Below, piece by piece: positions 11,157-24,654 of a stretch of 64,000 nt of DNA. The DNA comes from Crotophaga sulcirostris (taxonomy: Eukaryota > Chordata > Aves > Cuculiformes > Crotophagidae). The notes under the pieces were generated by a model. The model was not told where the DNA came from. It did not search any database and worked only from the letters and a program-made list of their open reading frames with translations. The stretch lies in contig VYZB01000026.1 in NCBI GenBank assembly GCA_013397455.1, forward strand, positions 3,823,682 through 3,887,681, in the 5' to 3' direction. Numbering within the stretch: the stretch's first letter is position 1; every line of letters begins with the position of its first letter. Both the position numbers and the translations under genes were made by a program.

Positions 11157-12774
11157 ACTTAGACTTTCCTTTTCAGTTCTTTTCCAGGATTCTCATCCGC
11201 TTAGTTCCAGCTGACACGGAGTTGCTGCTCCCAGTATGCATGGTTACATCTTTTGACCAGAGTGATTAGTCAATATTTGTGATCGTCTGTTGAAAGAGGA
11301 AATCGATGACAGCCAGGTATTTCTCGGAGGCTATCGTGCTGATTCACAGAGCGTGTTTGCAGAGGCTGGCTTTTCTGAACACGGTCTGAAGCAAACAGTA
11401 GGAGACGGTTTTGCTCAGTATTCCAAGGTCGTTTCTTCCTGCCAGCACTAAATACATGTGCGCCTGCACGCACACGGATGCGCAGAGATTTTTTGTGACT
11501 TCCACCATGGGCGTTTCTCTGGCTGTCCTTGTCTTTCTCGTGCTTTCCTGATGCTCTTCACTGATGTTGCTGACTCTGTCAGTAGGCTTGACAGAATGTG
11601 CATTCTGTCCTGTTCTCTTGCGGTTTACATAGTTTCCCCTTCTACCAAAACAAAGCCTGATGGTCTGTGTTTGTGTTTGGCTCTTGGGAAGCTTTTTTTA
11701 CTCACATCTGTTTAGGCCAACCTGTGGCCAGCCTTGCTGGTTTTATCCTTTTCATCCAAAATTCCATTTAACACAATCATCTTCAGTGGAGATTTTTTGG
11801 ATGAATTCGTAATCTGGTTCAGCTTTGTGCTTTCACTTCAGAGGAGATCTCTCCGCTGGAAAACCCAAATCTCCAAGCTTTCTTGTTACGGCTGGTATTT
11901 TCCTAGTGATGAGTTATGATCTAATGGTTAGATCGTGGGACATTGGCATCCAGTTCTTTCCGAGCTCACAATTTCCCTCTAGTTTGCAAACTGCATAAAT
12001 GCTGCCTTGGTTTCCCATTTGGAATATGGCAAAAAAAGGTTGTTAATGCCTATGCTTCCCAAGATAGATAAATGAAGTATTTGGAGATGCCCTGTTACCC
12101 ACAGCGATGACTTCCCCCTTCTCCAGCACCTGAAAGAATGAAAGGGTTGTTGACCCTGTGCTCATGGTCACCTGGTTGTGTTCCTTCGTCATGCCCTACA
12201 TGGAGTTTTTCTTTTAGGTTTTGTACAGATTTCAAAATGACACCAAATTATTCCAATCTCATGGAAATGGCTCTCGCAGAAAGTGTGTAACAACAGTGCT
12301 GCAGAGGCTGTTCTGGTGTCTTACTCGTTTCGGTTTACAATTCAGGCTGGTGCCTTTGATCTGTGAAACTCTTGATTTGAATCTTATCTCCTTGTGAGAC
12401 CTCTTTCCTCAGGACGGTGCTGGCAGTCAGGATTAGCTGGGCTTTACTTCATTGACAATCTTGTTTTTCAATCTGAGAGGACTTCAGCAGAGTTTTCTCC
12501 TGGGGCAGGGGGGGTGTTGATTCTGGAATATGTTTTTCTCAATGTTATCAGGATTTTCTGGCTGTTGAGATAAGCCATAGGGCTTATGGATCATGGAGTT
12601 TTCTTCCTACAGTGGCAACTGGAGAAAGCTGTATGTGTCTTCTGCTTCTAGGTTTTATCTGACCTACCTATGAGTTTATCTTTTTATTATTATTACATAT
12701 TCCTTGCTTCATATTTGTGTTTATATTAACTAAAAGGTAGTGGGAAGAACATTGGGGAAAAGAATCCCTTATTC
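11157..12774. other. unassigned sequence between two hAT candidates
   Basis: No repeat family or exon was recognised with confidence. The part at 11270-11510 has noticeably more CpG than its surroundings. Plus-strand frames at 11458-11919 have no recognisable domain. Confidence 0.4.
12767..12774. repeat. left target-site duplication of the hAT element
   Basis: Octamer CCTTATTC, identical to the octamer at 12978-12985. Eight-base duplications are diagnostic of hAT insertion. Confidence 0.82.
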
Positions 12775-12977
12775 CAGGAGTGTTAAACTCATGGCCCGTG
12801 GGCCGAATCTGTCTCTCCACCTTGTTTCATCTGGCCTGGCACCTTGTTTGTACCCAGCAGCAGCGCCGAGCTCCTTGCCCCTGCGCTCCTGCCAGCGCTG
12901 GGCACGTGTGCAGCGTGTGACGTGCGTTACGCTGCAGGAGCAGGAGAACAGCAGGAGATGCGAGTTTGACACAGCTG
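12775..12977. mobile_element. non-autonomous hAT DNA transposon (203 bp) with perfect 8-bp target duplication
   Basis: The terminal inverted repeats are CAGGAGTGTTAAACTC on the left (12775-12790) and CAGCTGTGTCAAACTC read inward from the right (12962-12977), matching at 13 of 16 positions. The octamer CCTTATTC occurs immediately before (12767-12774) and immediately after (12978-12985) the element as an exact duplication. The subterminal TCATGGCCCGTGGGCCG resembles hAT elements whose ends read CAGGGGTGTCAAACTC followed by a GGCCC/GGGCC palindrome. The interior is GC-rich and CpG-rich, and the element is far too short for a transposase, so it would have been mobilised in trans. Overlapping frames at 12740-13093 (plus) and 12769-13041 (minus) are by-products of the GC-rich interior. 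Confidence 0.82.
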
Positions 12978-12985
12978 CCTTATTC
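12978..12985. repeat. right target-site duplication of the hAT element
   Basis: Octamer CCTTATTC, identical to the copy at 12767-12774 and directly abutting the right inverted terminus. Confidence 0.82.
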
Positions 12986-14571
12986 TTTGGCTTTTGGTTT
13001 CTACCTGCCCTCTGGAGATGCTGGCAGGGAACCAGAAACATAGGCTGTCTTGAGAGAGGAGAAAACAGAGTCAGACAGACTCACTCAATTTAGTTCTAGC
13101 AGGAGATGATATTTGTTTTCAAAGTTCATAACTTGTTCTGATTTAAACAGAAAATAAAATCGGAAAAACCTGAGGACCAACGTGGCAACACACATTTTCT
13201 GTATCTTGACAAGTTTCAAGACTGCTTCACTGTCAGAGTTAATAAATGTGAACTTCTGCAGGTGTCAGATCTGTGGGTCTGTAGAAGTGTGAGCTATTCT
13301 GGAGTGAGGTCACTCATCTAGAAAGTTTGAATTATGCCCATTACTGTTACTTCTGGCTGTGGTACATCCATAGGAAGAAAAATGTAAATTGGTACCACTC
13401 AGTGGACATAAGATACTCATTTTCTTAGCAGCCATATAACTTCTCAAGCAAAGACTGCTACTCGAAGGGCTAACCATAATTTCTTGTTGGTGCTAAAACC
13501 ATCTCGATGATAACAGGTACAACCCCAAACCCTGAGATACTGCAATGCAAAATAACTTTGAAGACAAAGGGAGCCTTTGCTGCCATCTGCATCTGTGTCT
13601 CAGCAGAGTAAGAATCGTGATTGTATTTCGTGACTGCAAATTCCTAAAGCGCTGACATCCAAATCCAGAAATTCCGATGCTGTTCTTTGAAGGCATGAAG
13701 TTTTGTGTGGGTGTCTTGCTGTAATTTTAGCTCCTTCCCTTGATACAGCATGTACCCTCTCTGAACTAAGGCTGTTACTTGCCTCCTGATGTAAAATGTA
13801 CCATGGTCTAATGGCTCTTCTGTTAGCCAAGTATGAGGAGATAGTATTTCTATGAAATAGCATTTAGACTGTGTACTAAAACCACCTAAGTGCTAAAGAC
13901 TATGTAATGAAAACATCTGAATAGCTGACAAACTGTAGTTCACATAACAGTGCTTTTAGAGGTAGAGAAGTGTCATTTACCCCGGTTCCTCATCTGTAAA
14001 ATACACATCAGATGGGCTGAGAGCCTGGTGTGGTCGCTGGTTTGGGCGCGTGCGAGTCCTTGGTTCTGTGAAAGATGTACTTCTACCCTCCTTCCTGCCA
14101 CACTCTATAATAGACCTTATGCTGAAGGCACTGTGTCATGAGATACTGATGGAACCAATTTATCATACCTGCTTGGAGCTACCAGGTTATGTTTCCATCC
14201 AGTGTGAACTGGTATTTGGGAACACAAAGCCAAGGAGAAGGGAGGAAAGGTGAGACCACGTGTGCTGGCAAGAAGAGTTTATTGACTTAAGTGACCTTAA
14301 ATTTGGCTTCGGGAACTGAAACAGCATCCTCAGGGTGTACTTCTACCATGTGTTTGAGGTAAGGGGACTGGCTGCCTTGCTGTGCCACCTGTGATGCTCC
14401 TCTGACTGTCTGGGGAGCTGATTCAATGCACTGAGGTGGCAGAAAAATAACCTACAGAAAAACTTTACAAATAACCAAGAAAAACAAGAACAAAGTGTAA
14501 ATTGGAAAGGGAAGAATGAGCTCAGGGATGATGTCTGATCTTCTGGGACTTCTAGCAGGACAACTCCCTTT

Positions 14572-14573
<2 letters not shown>
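12986..14573. other. unassigned sequence
   Basis: No repeat, RNA gene or exon recognised. Short overlapping frames on both strands at 13493-13863 and 13950-14253 carry no identifiable domains. Confidence 0.45.
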
Positions 14574-14627
<54 letters not shown>

Positions 14628-14655
14628 CTCTCTCTCTCTATCTATCTATCTATTT
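14574..14655. repeat. (TATC)n microsatellite with internal (TC)n interruption
   Basis: About 82 bp of TATC tetranucleotide units, interrupted by a TC dinucleotide block at ~14625-14639 and then resuming. This is a simple tandem repeat and would be expected to be length-polymorphic. It has no spacer structure, so it is not a CRISPR-like array. Confidence 0.97.
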
Positions 14656-17600
14656 ATAAGTTACAGCAATGCACTGTTTCTTTTGCTGGTTCAAGAAGGT
14701 TGACTGCAGGAGCTGACTCGATCTTGTACTGTTAGGGATCTTGCCATTTGCTAAAGAGGGAGGGGAAAAAAATCCGGACATGAAATTTAGTTAACGTGTT
14801 CTCAAGGTGAAACACGGGTGCTTTGTTGGAGTAGTCTCTGCAGATGCTTTTATATTGAAACAATTTAATTGAAATATCCATTTTAAGATTATTGAGGAGT
14901 ATCCAGAGTCTATTCCTGGTACTGAGAGTGGAAATCTGTTTTTATTGGAGCAGCTTTCTGGGAGCCATGCTTCCTGCCAGAGTGGTACCAATAGGAATGA
15001 TCAGTAACATGAGAGATTACAAAAACACCAGGCATTTTACATCCATCCTGAGTACCGTAAGAAACAACAGAAATTGGGCAGCACCTGGGAAAACAGAGGC
15101 TCAGTGTAGGAAACTCAGAGACTATACTAAATGTCTGCAAAAAATACCTGGATCGATGGGGATATAGTTCCTGGGTTCACCTTTTGTATTTGTTTTATTG
15201 AATATCTCCTACTTAGAGAGGGGATAAAAATCCACTCCTGCCACAAGCAGCATTTTAGATTTCTTTGTTACTTATGTTTAAGTAACCCTAATGACTTCTT
15301 GATTTGTTTAATTTCTGTATTTATAAGCAACATACAAGAACAGAGAAATGAAAGCAATTAAAACTAAGAAACAAAGACCAAATGTTATCAGATTAACTAG
15401 GGAAGTTAGATAGCTTGAAACCTTTAAAATAGCTTTTTTAGAGATAGCAATATCCCTCTAATTTGAGAAGGAAAAAAAGCATGCAGGTACCATATTTTTA
15501 AAAACAGGTCTGTTTTCCAGAATACCTGGAAAATTGAGCTTAACTGTTAGAAGTCCTACTCCTTCAGCATTTACGTCTTAGATGTTTTTAACAGGTATGA
15601 TTTATTTCTATTTGACAGTGTGCCTGTAATACACATTAATAGCAAAACCTCAGAATTTTGTTGTCATGTATTAAAATGAAGAGGAAAATGAAAAGACTGT
15701 TAAAAAGCTTCAGATAATCTGGGATGACGGATATTAAAACATATCTGCTATAAACATGCTCTTTGCCACGACAGGAAAGGCTGTGTGCTGTAATCTCTGT
15801 TTTCACACCGTAATTATAGATTGAGTCCTTCTAAAATTTACGCCTAATTCTAAGTTTCTTTAACTCACTCTGTCTGTTTTCAGAATAATTGAGTTCTCTC
15901 TAATGTGTCGGACCAGAAGTTGCTGATTTTTATCTTAATGCTGATATTTTTTTTTGTCTGGATTGACTGTCTTAAAGGCAACGATAATGTGGTATTTTCT
16001 TATTCTCTGAAACTGCAGCTGTTTGAAATGTCGTGTATAGACTCATTAGTGAAGTGATATAGAACAGAGTAGCACATTCTTGGACTAAAAGCATATTATG
16101 GTTTAGCAAGGGATAAACAGAAATTTGCAGAGAATGCTCTAATTCTCTCTCTTTGAAAGTCTTGAATGCACTGTATTTTTACTGTATTTTTCACATTTGA
16201 TAGGACAATCAGTACAGTAAAATGAACTGTACGGTGCATGTACTGTTATGACACAGATTTTTAATACAGGCACATAGCAGTATGTTCTCTCTTTTGGAGG
16301 GACCCTTTTAGCAGAACACAAAGGGAGAGATAAGATGGAGGTTTCTACTGCAATTTCATAGCAACTGCTACTTGAAGGAAGTTATTACCTGGTTTGAGCC
16401 TTTTTGCAGAAGTTGGATACAACAATAAAGCTATTTATCTGATAAGAGTTTTATAGAAAAAGGTGTTTGTCTTAATAATGGTGTAATTTGCAAGACTCAC
16501 TGCTGTGATTTTATTTTCGTAGAAATAATTGTGTGTCTTTGGACTTGCAGGAGTCCTGTTGTGGTGGATTTTGGTGGCAGCTTATCTGAAGGGTAGACTT
16601 CATCCTGGATTGTGCTGGACTAGAGCCTTCTGTAGTGCTGGGCAATTAGTTTTGAGTTGTGAGCTGGTAGGTGGTCCCTAGGCCACTACTTGGTCTTTGC
16701 AAAAGTGCACAAAATGGATGAGAAATCATCGTTGAAGTTTTTTATGCAGATTTTCATTTCAGGTTTGTTAGTTTCTCAAAGCTTAGGTATCTTAAAAACT
16801 GTAGATCAGGAAAGCTGTGAAAATCCGTTTTTCAAAGGTTATTGTTTTCAGTTTACCTCTTTGGGATTCTGCCTTGTAATACACAGGCATGCAATAAACA
16901 CCTTTTTAAAATAAAAGTCTTCATATAAGAACACTTGAGAGACAGCTAAGCCTCAAATAATAGAGTGCTTAAAGTCTTGATCTCAGTCTTGTTTGAGCAG
17001 ATCTACTTCGCAAGTTACTGTCATGTTGATATCATGTTAATATTATGTTTATAATGCCTAAATAAGTTGCCAGTTTATTTCTTCACTAGAAAATTAAATT
17101 GGGTTGGCTGTGCTCAAATTACTGTTTTCAAATTAAGTAGCTCAAATGAAAGCAGCAGCACTGAGCAGTGACCCCTGTCCTGCAGTGCCTGCAGACCTGG
17201 TGCTGTGCGAAAACCTCTGGGGATATATCAACAAATGAAGCAATTCTTGAAGTTGTGTCCCAGCAAACTGACTTCTGAGGCATTTTAGTACTGAGTGACA
17301 TTCTGATTAAGAAAATCGGCAGCGTGTTATCAAATAAAGATAATACTAATCACATCTAGATTGGCAGTTGCATTTCAAATAGTGGCTATTCACAGGTTAT
17401 GGGAGTCAAATGGATGGGGTTTTAGAGGGATTTCAACAAACTGTTGGTGAACCCACCAGTATTTGTATTAGTGCTCCTGAAGCAGTGTCACCAGTGCTGT
17501 TTGCAAATGACATGTCATACAGAGGGATGGAACAGTAAGATGTGACTCATTAAATACAGGAGCAGATGAACACCTTGGTGGAGTCTCCTGGTCTCTCGCT

Positions 17601-20600
17601 GCCTGGGATGGAGGGATGGTGCCACGTGGAGAGTGTTGAGCTCTCTCACTTAGGTGCCCTCATCAAGGGCAAATATCATCATATACAAGGTAGTTCTGAT
17701 TGCTTGCTACTTTGAGCTTGGCACCTTTGAGTTTGATTTGTTCTTCTGTTTGAATAGAGCTTAAAATAGACACAGGGCAGTGCTGCTGGAGGCAAGAGTT
17801 GCAAGCCGTGCTTACAGAATGAAGTGGAGGAAGGAGAGAGTTGTATTACAGTTGTAATGCTGAAAGGGATTAAAAGGTCAATGGTGGGCAAAGCAGGTTA
17901 GTGTAAACACCAGGGCTGATGCCATAGCAAAAAAGGCAAATGCATATTCTTGGGAGGGTTTATGAGCAAGCAGATATTTAGAAGAGAATAAATCTCATTT
18001 CTGTATTTGGTACTCGTGACTTTCATATGGGAAGATTGTGTATGATTTCCATTTCAGCATCTTGAAACAGCTCTTGAATAAGTTGTAAGGCAACAGAAGA
18101 ATAAAATAGTCTGAGGACCAGAAGAAAAACAGGGCACAGAGAAGTATAGACCCAAGTCTGTTTAGCTTGTCAGAGGGAGTGCTTGACTGCAGTAGTATCA
18201 CAGAGAAAATTCCAGGCACTGAGTGTCCTCTTAAGCATCCAAGGAAGGTGTGCCTAAAATCAGTGTTTTAAAGGGAAAATGAGACAGTTTAGAGTTGAAG
18301 TGAGGCATGGTTTTATTAAGGGGGTGGACTGGCCATTGTAATAAATGATCAAACTAAGAAGAGCACTTTCCATCTCTAGAAATTCCCCTATGTATTCACT
18401 TGTCTTTTAAAACTGTGTAGGCCAACATGGGGTGTATTCTTGGTAAGTATTAGGTTCAGTTTATGGGTGATATTTAATGACATGTGGTAGGCAGGAGGCG
18501 AATTTCAGTGAAACTGTGGTCTCTTCTTGGCCCTTAAATTGATGAAACTATGAACACATCTCTTCTGCCCAGGCAGAAAGAATTGTGGAAAGGCACCAGG
18601 CGCCGTTAACCTGTGGCCGTGATACAGAGGTTGTGTTCGGAGGTGATGAGGTTTGCTAATTGAAACATTAGTTTGTACTTAAGGGATCAACCTTCACATT
18701 AAAATTACTACCTTGTTCTGGTTAAAAATTTCTTTACAGGATGGCAGTCTGGTAAGGGCAGATTTGGGTTATAGCTCAAATTAACTGTGAACACAAGACA
18801 ACCTCTAAAAATGTTGTACTGCACATGGTGACTGTGGGAATGGAACTGTATTGTTGAGAGTTAAGGGTAAAAGTCTTATATTTATTTGTAATAGGGAAGC
18901 TCTAAAAGCTGCAAAATACGTGTGGAAACCTGGACCATTTTGCAGTATGGTGGTGGGCACAGGGCAGTGGGTGGTGGCTGGTGATCTCCGTTTAGGATCG
19001 GTTGAAAAAGGGATTTATGAAATGCAGCCACCTTTATAACTGCTGTTCACAAACCATCTGTAAACTGCCTTCCTCCCTAAGGTGATGCCATCCAGAGCGT
19101 TTACCTCTGACTGTTGTGCCTTTGGAAAATAATTGAGAAAACTCCATAAAATGAAATGTGTGTCAGTATCAGCTAAAATGGTGCAGCAAGGATACTGTAA
19201 GGCACGTGAGCAGCAAGACAAAGACTTTATTTAAATCCGCTGCCTCCTGGGTATGTATTGTAGTATCCTGACCTCTCCAGATGATCTGTTCTGGTCATTG
19301 AAGACGGGCTTCACTGAGGTACTGGTCAGACCCTATTCATAGCAGTCTTCAGAAAATGTGCCATAGCCATTGATCAGTCTTTGTCTGCATCTGAAACCTA
19401 TTTCTGCCAGTTCTGCCTTGCAATCGAAACTGCTGGGCTGAGGGATATTTGAAGTGAGCTAAGAATACCTCAGATGTATTGTCAAGGGATTCAGTGCTAA
19501 ATAAATTATAGGAAAGATGAGATGCTAGCAGGTGTTTGGATAACATAAGCAAGACCAATGTTTTTTAACCTGTTTTCTGAAAAGTGGGAGATGATTGATC
19601 AAAGGAAAAAAAAATTGCCTCAGTGGCTTCTTTGTACCACAGCTCTCAAGAACTAAAAATGAGCAGCTGAGATAAGAGGCTTAGGGAAGAACCTATGTGA
19701 TGAAAACCTGGGGTGGGAGTTTATGAAGGTACAAGTTGACAACTTTGTACTCTTTATCAACATTTCCCCATAGGGAACTGCTGTAGGAGACTTTGGACAG
19801 GTCAGTGCAGCCTGGACAGATAGTTCCTTAAGTCTTTTTCTTAATCAAAGACCTTTATTGTCCTGTAAAGATTTGAATTTCTAGAAAACTGGTCTCTTTG
19901 CCATCTGTGGAAAAAAGAGCTGAAGATGTGGAAGGCTGATCACGGAGGGGAGGTGACTGACTTGAAGAGTCTGAGAAGAAGGGCAAGAGCAAATTTTCAT
20001 GTGCCTCCCTCCATGCCCTTCCCTTGTCTCCTACAAATAACTTTTCTTACAATTCATGCCCGTGTTTGCCTCTAAAGTAGGAGTTTAGGGGTTATTTCCT
20101 TACCTGATTTTCTCAGTCAGGAGAAGAAATTTAGAATTTCGCGATGTTTGTGTTGCCTGCAGCCGTTGCAACCAGATGTGGTGGTCTGGTGGTAATGATG
20201 CTCGCAGGGAGGAAAGATGAGGCTGGAAATGAGCAGGGGAGCACAGGGACGCAGTGGTGCTCAGTTACGTTTCCTCAGAGGTATTTTAGCCATGTACTTT
20301 TCACATGGCTGAGACACACCTATTTCTTGGTGTGGCATAAATACACCAAGATGGTGAAGTTTAAATAGTAAAAAGGGTAATGTTTTGTAGCAGCAGTGCA
20401 AAGGTAGAGTGAGGAGCTGAAAGAATAGATCCATGGTGCCTGCCTGGTGTGCAACCCTGAGCTGGGCTTGCAGGTGGAAGCTGATAAAGGCTGTGCTCGC
20501 ACCAGATTAACTGGGCTGTCCATCTGTTTGGAAGCAGATTATTGGGTAGCTTCTTGTGTAGCTGAGCATGACTACATGGAAAGAGTGGGCCACCTGTGCT

Positions 20601-20753
20601 GGAAATACATGTGAAAAATCCCTTCTTTGTACAAGTCCAAAGTTGAGTGGGGAATCGGGCAGGAATATGATAAGTTCATTATGGGCCCGTGTTATGCAGT
20701 GGAGGAACTGAGGTCCAAAGGGGTTAGTTAAGTAATTGTCAGAAAAGTATATA
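14656..20753. other. unassigned sequence, about 6 kb
   Basis: AT-rich, with no CR1 tail, hAT terminus, RNA gene or convincing exon seen on either strand. All open frames are under 95 codons and unrecognised. Minor A/T runs only. Highly diverged repeats could be missed by eye. Confidence 0.4.
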
Positions 20754-21085
20754 GTATCATAGAATCATAGGATGGTTTGGGTTGGAAGGGACCCTTAAAG
20801 GTCATGTAGTCCAACCCTTCTGCAGTGAGCAGGGACATCTTCAATTTGATCAGGTTGCTCAGAGCCCTGTCCAACCTGACCTTGAATGTTTCCTTGGGTG
20901 GGGCATCCACAGCTTCTCTGGGCAACCTGTGCCAGTGTCTCACTGCCCTCAGCGTAAACAATTTCTTCCTTATGTCTGCTCTGAATCTACCCCCTTTTAA
21001 TTTAAAGCCATTACCCCTTATCCTGTTGCTACAGACCCTGCTAAAAAGTCTGTCCCCATTGTTCTTGCAGGCCCTTACATTTCTT
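20754..21085 (-). mobile_element. CR1 LINE 3' end, 5'-truncated (GCAGGGACATC subtype)
   Basis: On the plus strand it begins with the reverse complement of the CR1 3' terminus (ATCATAGAATCATAGGATGG, then TTTGGGTTGGAAGGGACC). It continues through the 3' UTR (TGAGCAGGGACATCTTC) into the end of ORF2, read backwards as the GGGCAACCTGTGCCAGTG block. Similarity stops near the block reading CTAAAAAGTCTGTCCCC and TTCTTGCAGGCCC. About 330 bp remain, enough for the UTR and the last few dozen ORF2 codons. The frame 20728-20961 (minus) still shows AVRHWHRLPREAVD, the typical CR1 C-terminal block. Confidence 0.93.
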
Positions 21086-21511
21086 TGTTAAGATGCCTGG
21101 GGCATGTGTTTTCAGAGTATCTTTGCATCTTCACAAGAGTTCATACATTCAATACAAAACTCTGTTGACCACAGAAGCAAATGTCAAGTCTCAGCATCTA
21201 AATTGCAGATTTGGCCTTAAGTGTCCAGAAAATGAAGATTACACAATTAGTTAATCAGCTAGAAAGAGTTTTCAGTTGAGCATCACAGAGAATATCTATG
21301 GCAGAAGCTAGTGAAGATCAGTTCCTTGGAGCAGGATTCATCTTAGTGCTCAATGGCAAGACCATACTTGTTGTTCTTGCAGTTTCTTGTTGTCTGTACT
21401 ATCCGTGTGTCATCTAACTTCTTCACCTGAGAGGGCAAGAGTTGTGCAAATGGCTTTTTTCACTCTTAAGGTTAATTTGGTTCTTGAATGGTTTAAGATA
21501 GGTGTCCTAGC

Positions 21512-21529
21512 AAAAAAAAAAAAAAAAAA
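21512..21529. repeat. poly-A homopolymer run
   Basis: About 18 A in a row. No SINE or processed-pseudogene body was recognised upstream. Confidence 0.8.
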
Positions 21530-24445
21530 GAGTGTGAAATGTCAGTTCTAAAATACCATGTAGTCTCAGTCCTGTAATTTCTTTTTGCTGTATGGCTTTG
21601 CAATCAGAAGTGTATGTGCATGCTAAGCTTTAATGAGCTGTAAATATATATGGAACTATGCTGATCGTTAGGACTTTAAATAGGAAATGCAGAGCTCTAA
21701 CATAAATAGCCAGTGTGAGGTTGGTAACTATTTGTGTAAAGTAGCTGTTAGAAGGGTCTCATGCTATTTGATGTTTCTTACTATTTTATTTTATTTGATG
21801 TAGGAAGACTGGAAATATCCTGAATTCTGGGTACCAAAGAATATAATGATGGGGAGTCGCAAAGATGCTGTGTGCTGAGCTTGTGGGGATGGAGTAAGGT
21901 GTCTGTTGCTGGCATATGTAAAGGGCCTGAGTAAAGGGCTAGGATGATGAAGCGTTCTGTATTTAATTGTGCAAATCAACCTGTAAAAGCTGCAGTGTTC
22001 AGAGGTCTGTAATTTGGACAGTTAGGGCTGATTTTTATATGCATAGTTAAAAACACCTCTTTAATGTCTGTTAACTTTGCCTTACCTTTTTGCCAACTCC
22101 TGTAACCAAATTCTAAATACAAAATACTCAGATAAGGTTTGGACCTTCATAGTCTCAGAAGCAGCACACCAGTTGCAGTTTCTCAGGGTTGAAGTCCTGC
22201 AAAAGACATCACAAATCAGATGCCAAAGGTAGAAAACTGTTGCTTGAACAATTAACATCTATTCAGGTTGCAGTGTCACTGAAACCAAGCAATGGAAAGT
22301 GGGAGATATCCTTTTTATAGTTAGCTATACCAGCTGCACTTTATGGATACACAATTTTATATACATTTATGAGGAAATCGTTCTATGCCTTTAATCCACT
22401 GAAAGACACGCATCAACTTTATTTAGCTCGAGAAATTTGGGTACAGAAATTCTGTACTTGATGGAAATGTCATTCTCTACAGTTAAATTTTGCCATGCTG
22501 CTTGCTGAAGCATATAAGAAAGAGACCTGGGATGGTATTCTGACTTTTTCTGCTATTGCTTTTTTTTGCTGTAGCCTCTGTATGACATTGGCCTTGACAG
22601 GCATCACAAAACATTAAAGATGTTGCACTGACTAATCTAACATTGCTGCCTATGGTGGGATTTCATTTAGCTCAACCAAAATAGCATATCTTTTTGAAAG
22701 AACAGTTTTATGTTGGAGTTTCAGATAGTAACTATAAATCTGTCTTTTGAATTTAACTATTTGTATATGTGCAGGTACGTGCAGACACCAACTCTTGGTG
22801 ATGGTCTTGGACTTGCAGACATATATATACATATATATAGTATTAGACATTAAAAATCTTTTCTGTTCTTAGAAAAATAACATCCATGCCTGTAGCTTTT
22901 AAGGGATATATATGATTTGGGTAAAAGTTTCACAAAGAAAAACCTTGTCCTTGTTTTGAAGAAAATTTGTATTGAGTAGACAACATACAAAGGAAACCAG
23001 GAATAGTGGAAAATACTGTACCAGGAGGTGAGCGTTACTATTGCTTATGTTTTGTGGTTTGGAAATATTCTTTTGTAGTGTGAGAATAGCAATGCGCCTT
23101 TGATCAAAGAAGCAAGAAAAATGCATGGCTGTGGAGAGCAACTGGGCCTAAGCCTCTGATCAGGTACCAGTCCTGCTTCTGGCTCCAGATAGGCTTGGAT
23201 CTGAAAGATGAGCCAACTTCACTTTGTCTGTCTCTTTATTGTCCATCACATGTTAGTGGTCCCGTTAACTGTATGGGTCAGAGACAATGACTGTGTAATA
23301 TGGTCTCATGTTGTTGGTGTTATTTTAGTTGGTTGAGATAATGTTTTAAAATACACTGAAAAGCATCTGCTTAGAAATAAATAGGAGTGTGCTCATTCAA
23401 TACCAATATAGGAGGCTGTTTTTGGAAAAACATTGCAGGAAGAAAGATCATTTATACCAGTTTGTGAAAAAATGGGAATAATGATGTGCAAATTGTGATC
23501 ACTTGCAGCCACTCTTTCTCTCCAAGTGTCAGTTTTAATTTTAGTCTTTTATAAACCACTTGATTGTTGAATATTGCAAAGAAATGTAACCCCCTTGGAA
23601 GAAATCAAAAAGAATCCTGCTATTGAGTTAATTAGATACAAATTTGAGTGGGTTTTTTTAATAAAGATTAAATGATCTATTCAACTATTTCAGGCTCTAC
23701 TTGAGATACACACCTGTGTCTAGCTTGCAGAGGATTTTCCTCATTAATTAAGAGCCCTTTCCTTGTGTTATTACTTAATTGGGTGTCACAGGGAACCTGA
23801 TGAGACAATGAAATGGTCTTAATTGCATACAAACTAAATGCATGATACTTCACGTACTGAAGTGTTCCATGACATGACCCCCAGCTAGTTGCCATCCACT
23901 AATAGCAATAGTAATTGCTCAGTAAGAAAATGTAGCCTACTTGATTCAGTATAGTGTTAATTGAGCGCCTTTCTTTCCTATAGTCAACCTTCTCAATTTA
24001 TCAGACTTAAATTTAAGAAGTTTTCCAAGTTCGGCAACACACGGTTTTGAAACATCTTGATGATCTTGACTGTTGATTTAAGTTTCTGGAGGGGTATATA
24101 TTTTCCTGTGTTTCCAAACTGATAACTTCAAAGGCAAAATATTGTATTTAACTTTTAAAAATTAGATGCAAGACTCACTTGTGAGTGTGCGTTATGTGGA
24201 TGCAGACAGTTGCCAGCCAAGGGCTGGCATTGAAGACACTGCCCTTGTGGGGAGCACAGAATGATGCTTTAGTCAAAAGTCCCACTTACTGTATCTGCCT
24301 TTCAGCTGCTTTGGCCACACAGTTCTTGTCACTCCCATCTAAACCATATCAATCAATTTTAATTCTCTCTTGCTGGAAAGATACAATAAGGTTTTCTTAC
24401 ATTTCTGGGATGAATTGCTATTCTGCTTCTTCAGCCTCTTCCATC

Positions 24446-24462
24446 TTTTTTTTTTTTTTTTT
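24446..24462. repeat. poly-T homopolymer run
   Basis: About 16-17 T, followed by CTTTTGG. It falls inside the 118-codon frame 24185-24541 and makes that frame read as poly-phenylalanine, which argues against coding. Confidence 0.8.
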
Positions 24463-24654
24463 CTTTTGGAAGGGTGGAAATGAGAGTAAAAGAAGGAAAG
24501 AACTTCTCTGTGTTGTGTCTCTCTCTGCTCGTCTTTCCTAAGCAGTAGGTAGACGTGTAAATGACATGAATTATGGATGTGACTGCTGTAGCCTGCAGAG
24601 CACTGAATATCTGCAGTGGAGTTAACCAGTTTTACTCAGCACTAGACAGTAGAG

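Larger units (their letters stand above)
21086..24654. other. unassigned sequence
   Basis: Contains an A-run (21512-21529), a short TA/CA-rich tract (22816-22840) and a T17 run (24446-24462) just beyond 24.4 kb. No repeat family or exon was recognised. Confidence 0.4.

Noticed and set aside
14574..14655. Possible CRISPR-like array
   Set aside because: The repeat is a pure tetranucleotide without spacers, and the genome is a vertebrate.
24185..24541. 118-codon plus-strand frame
   Set aside because: It runs across a T17 tract giving poly-phenylalanine and has no recognisable domain.
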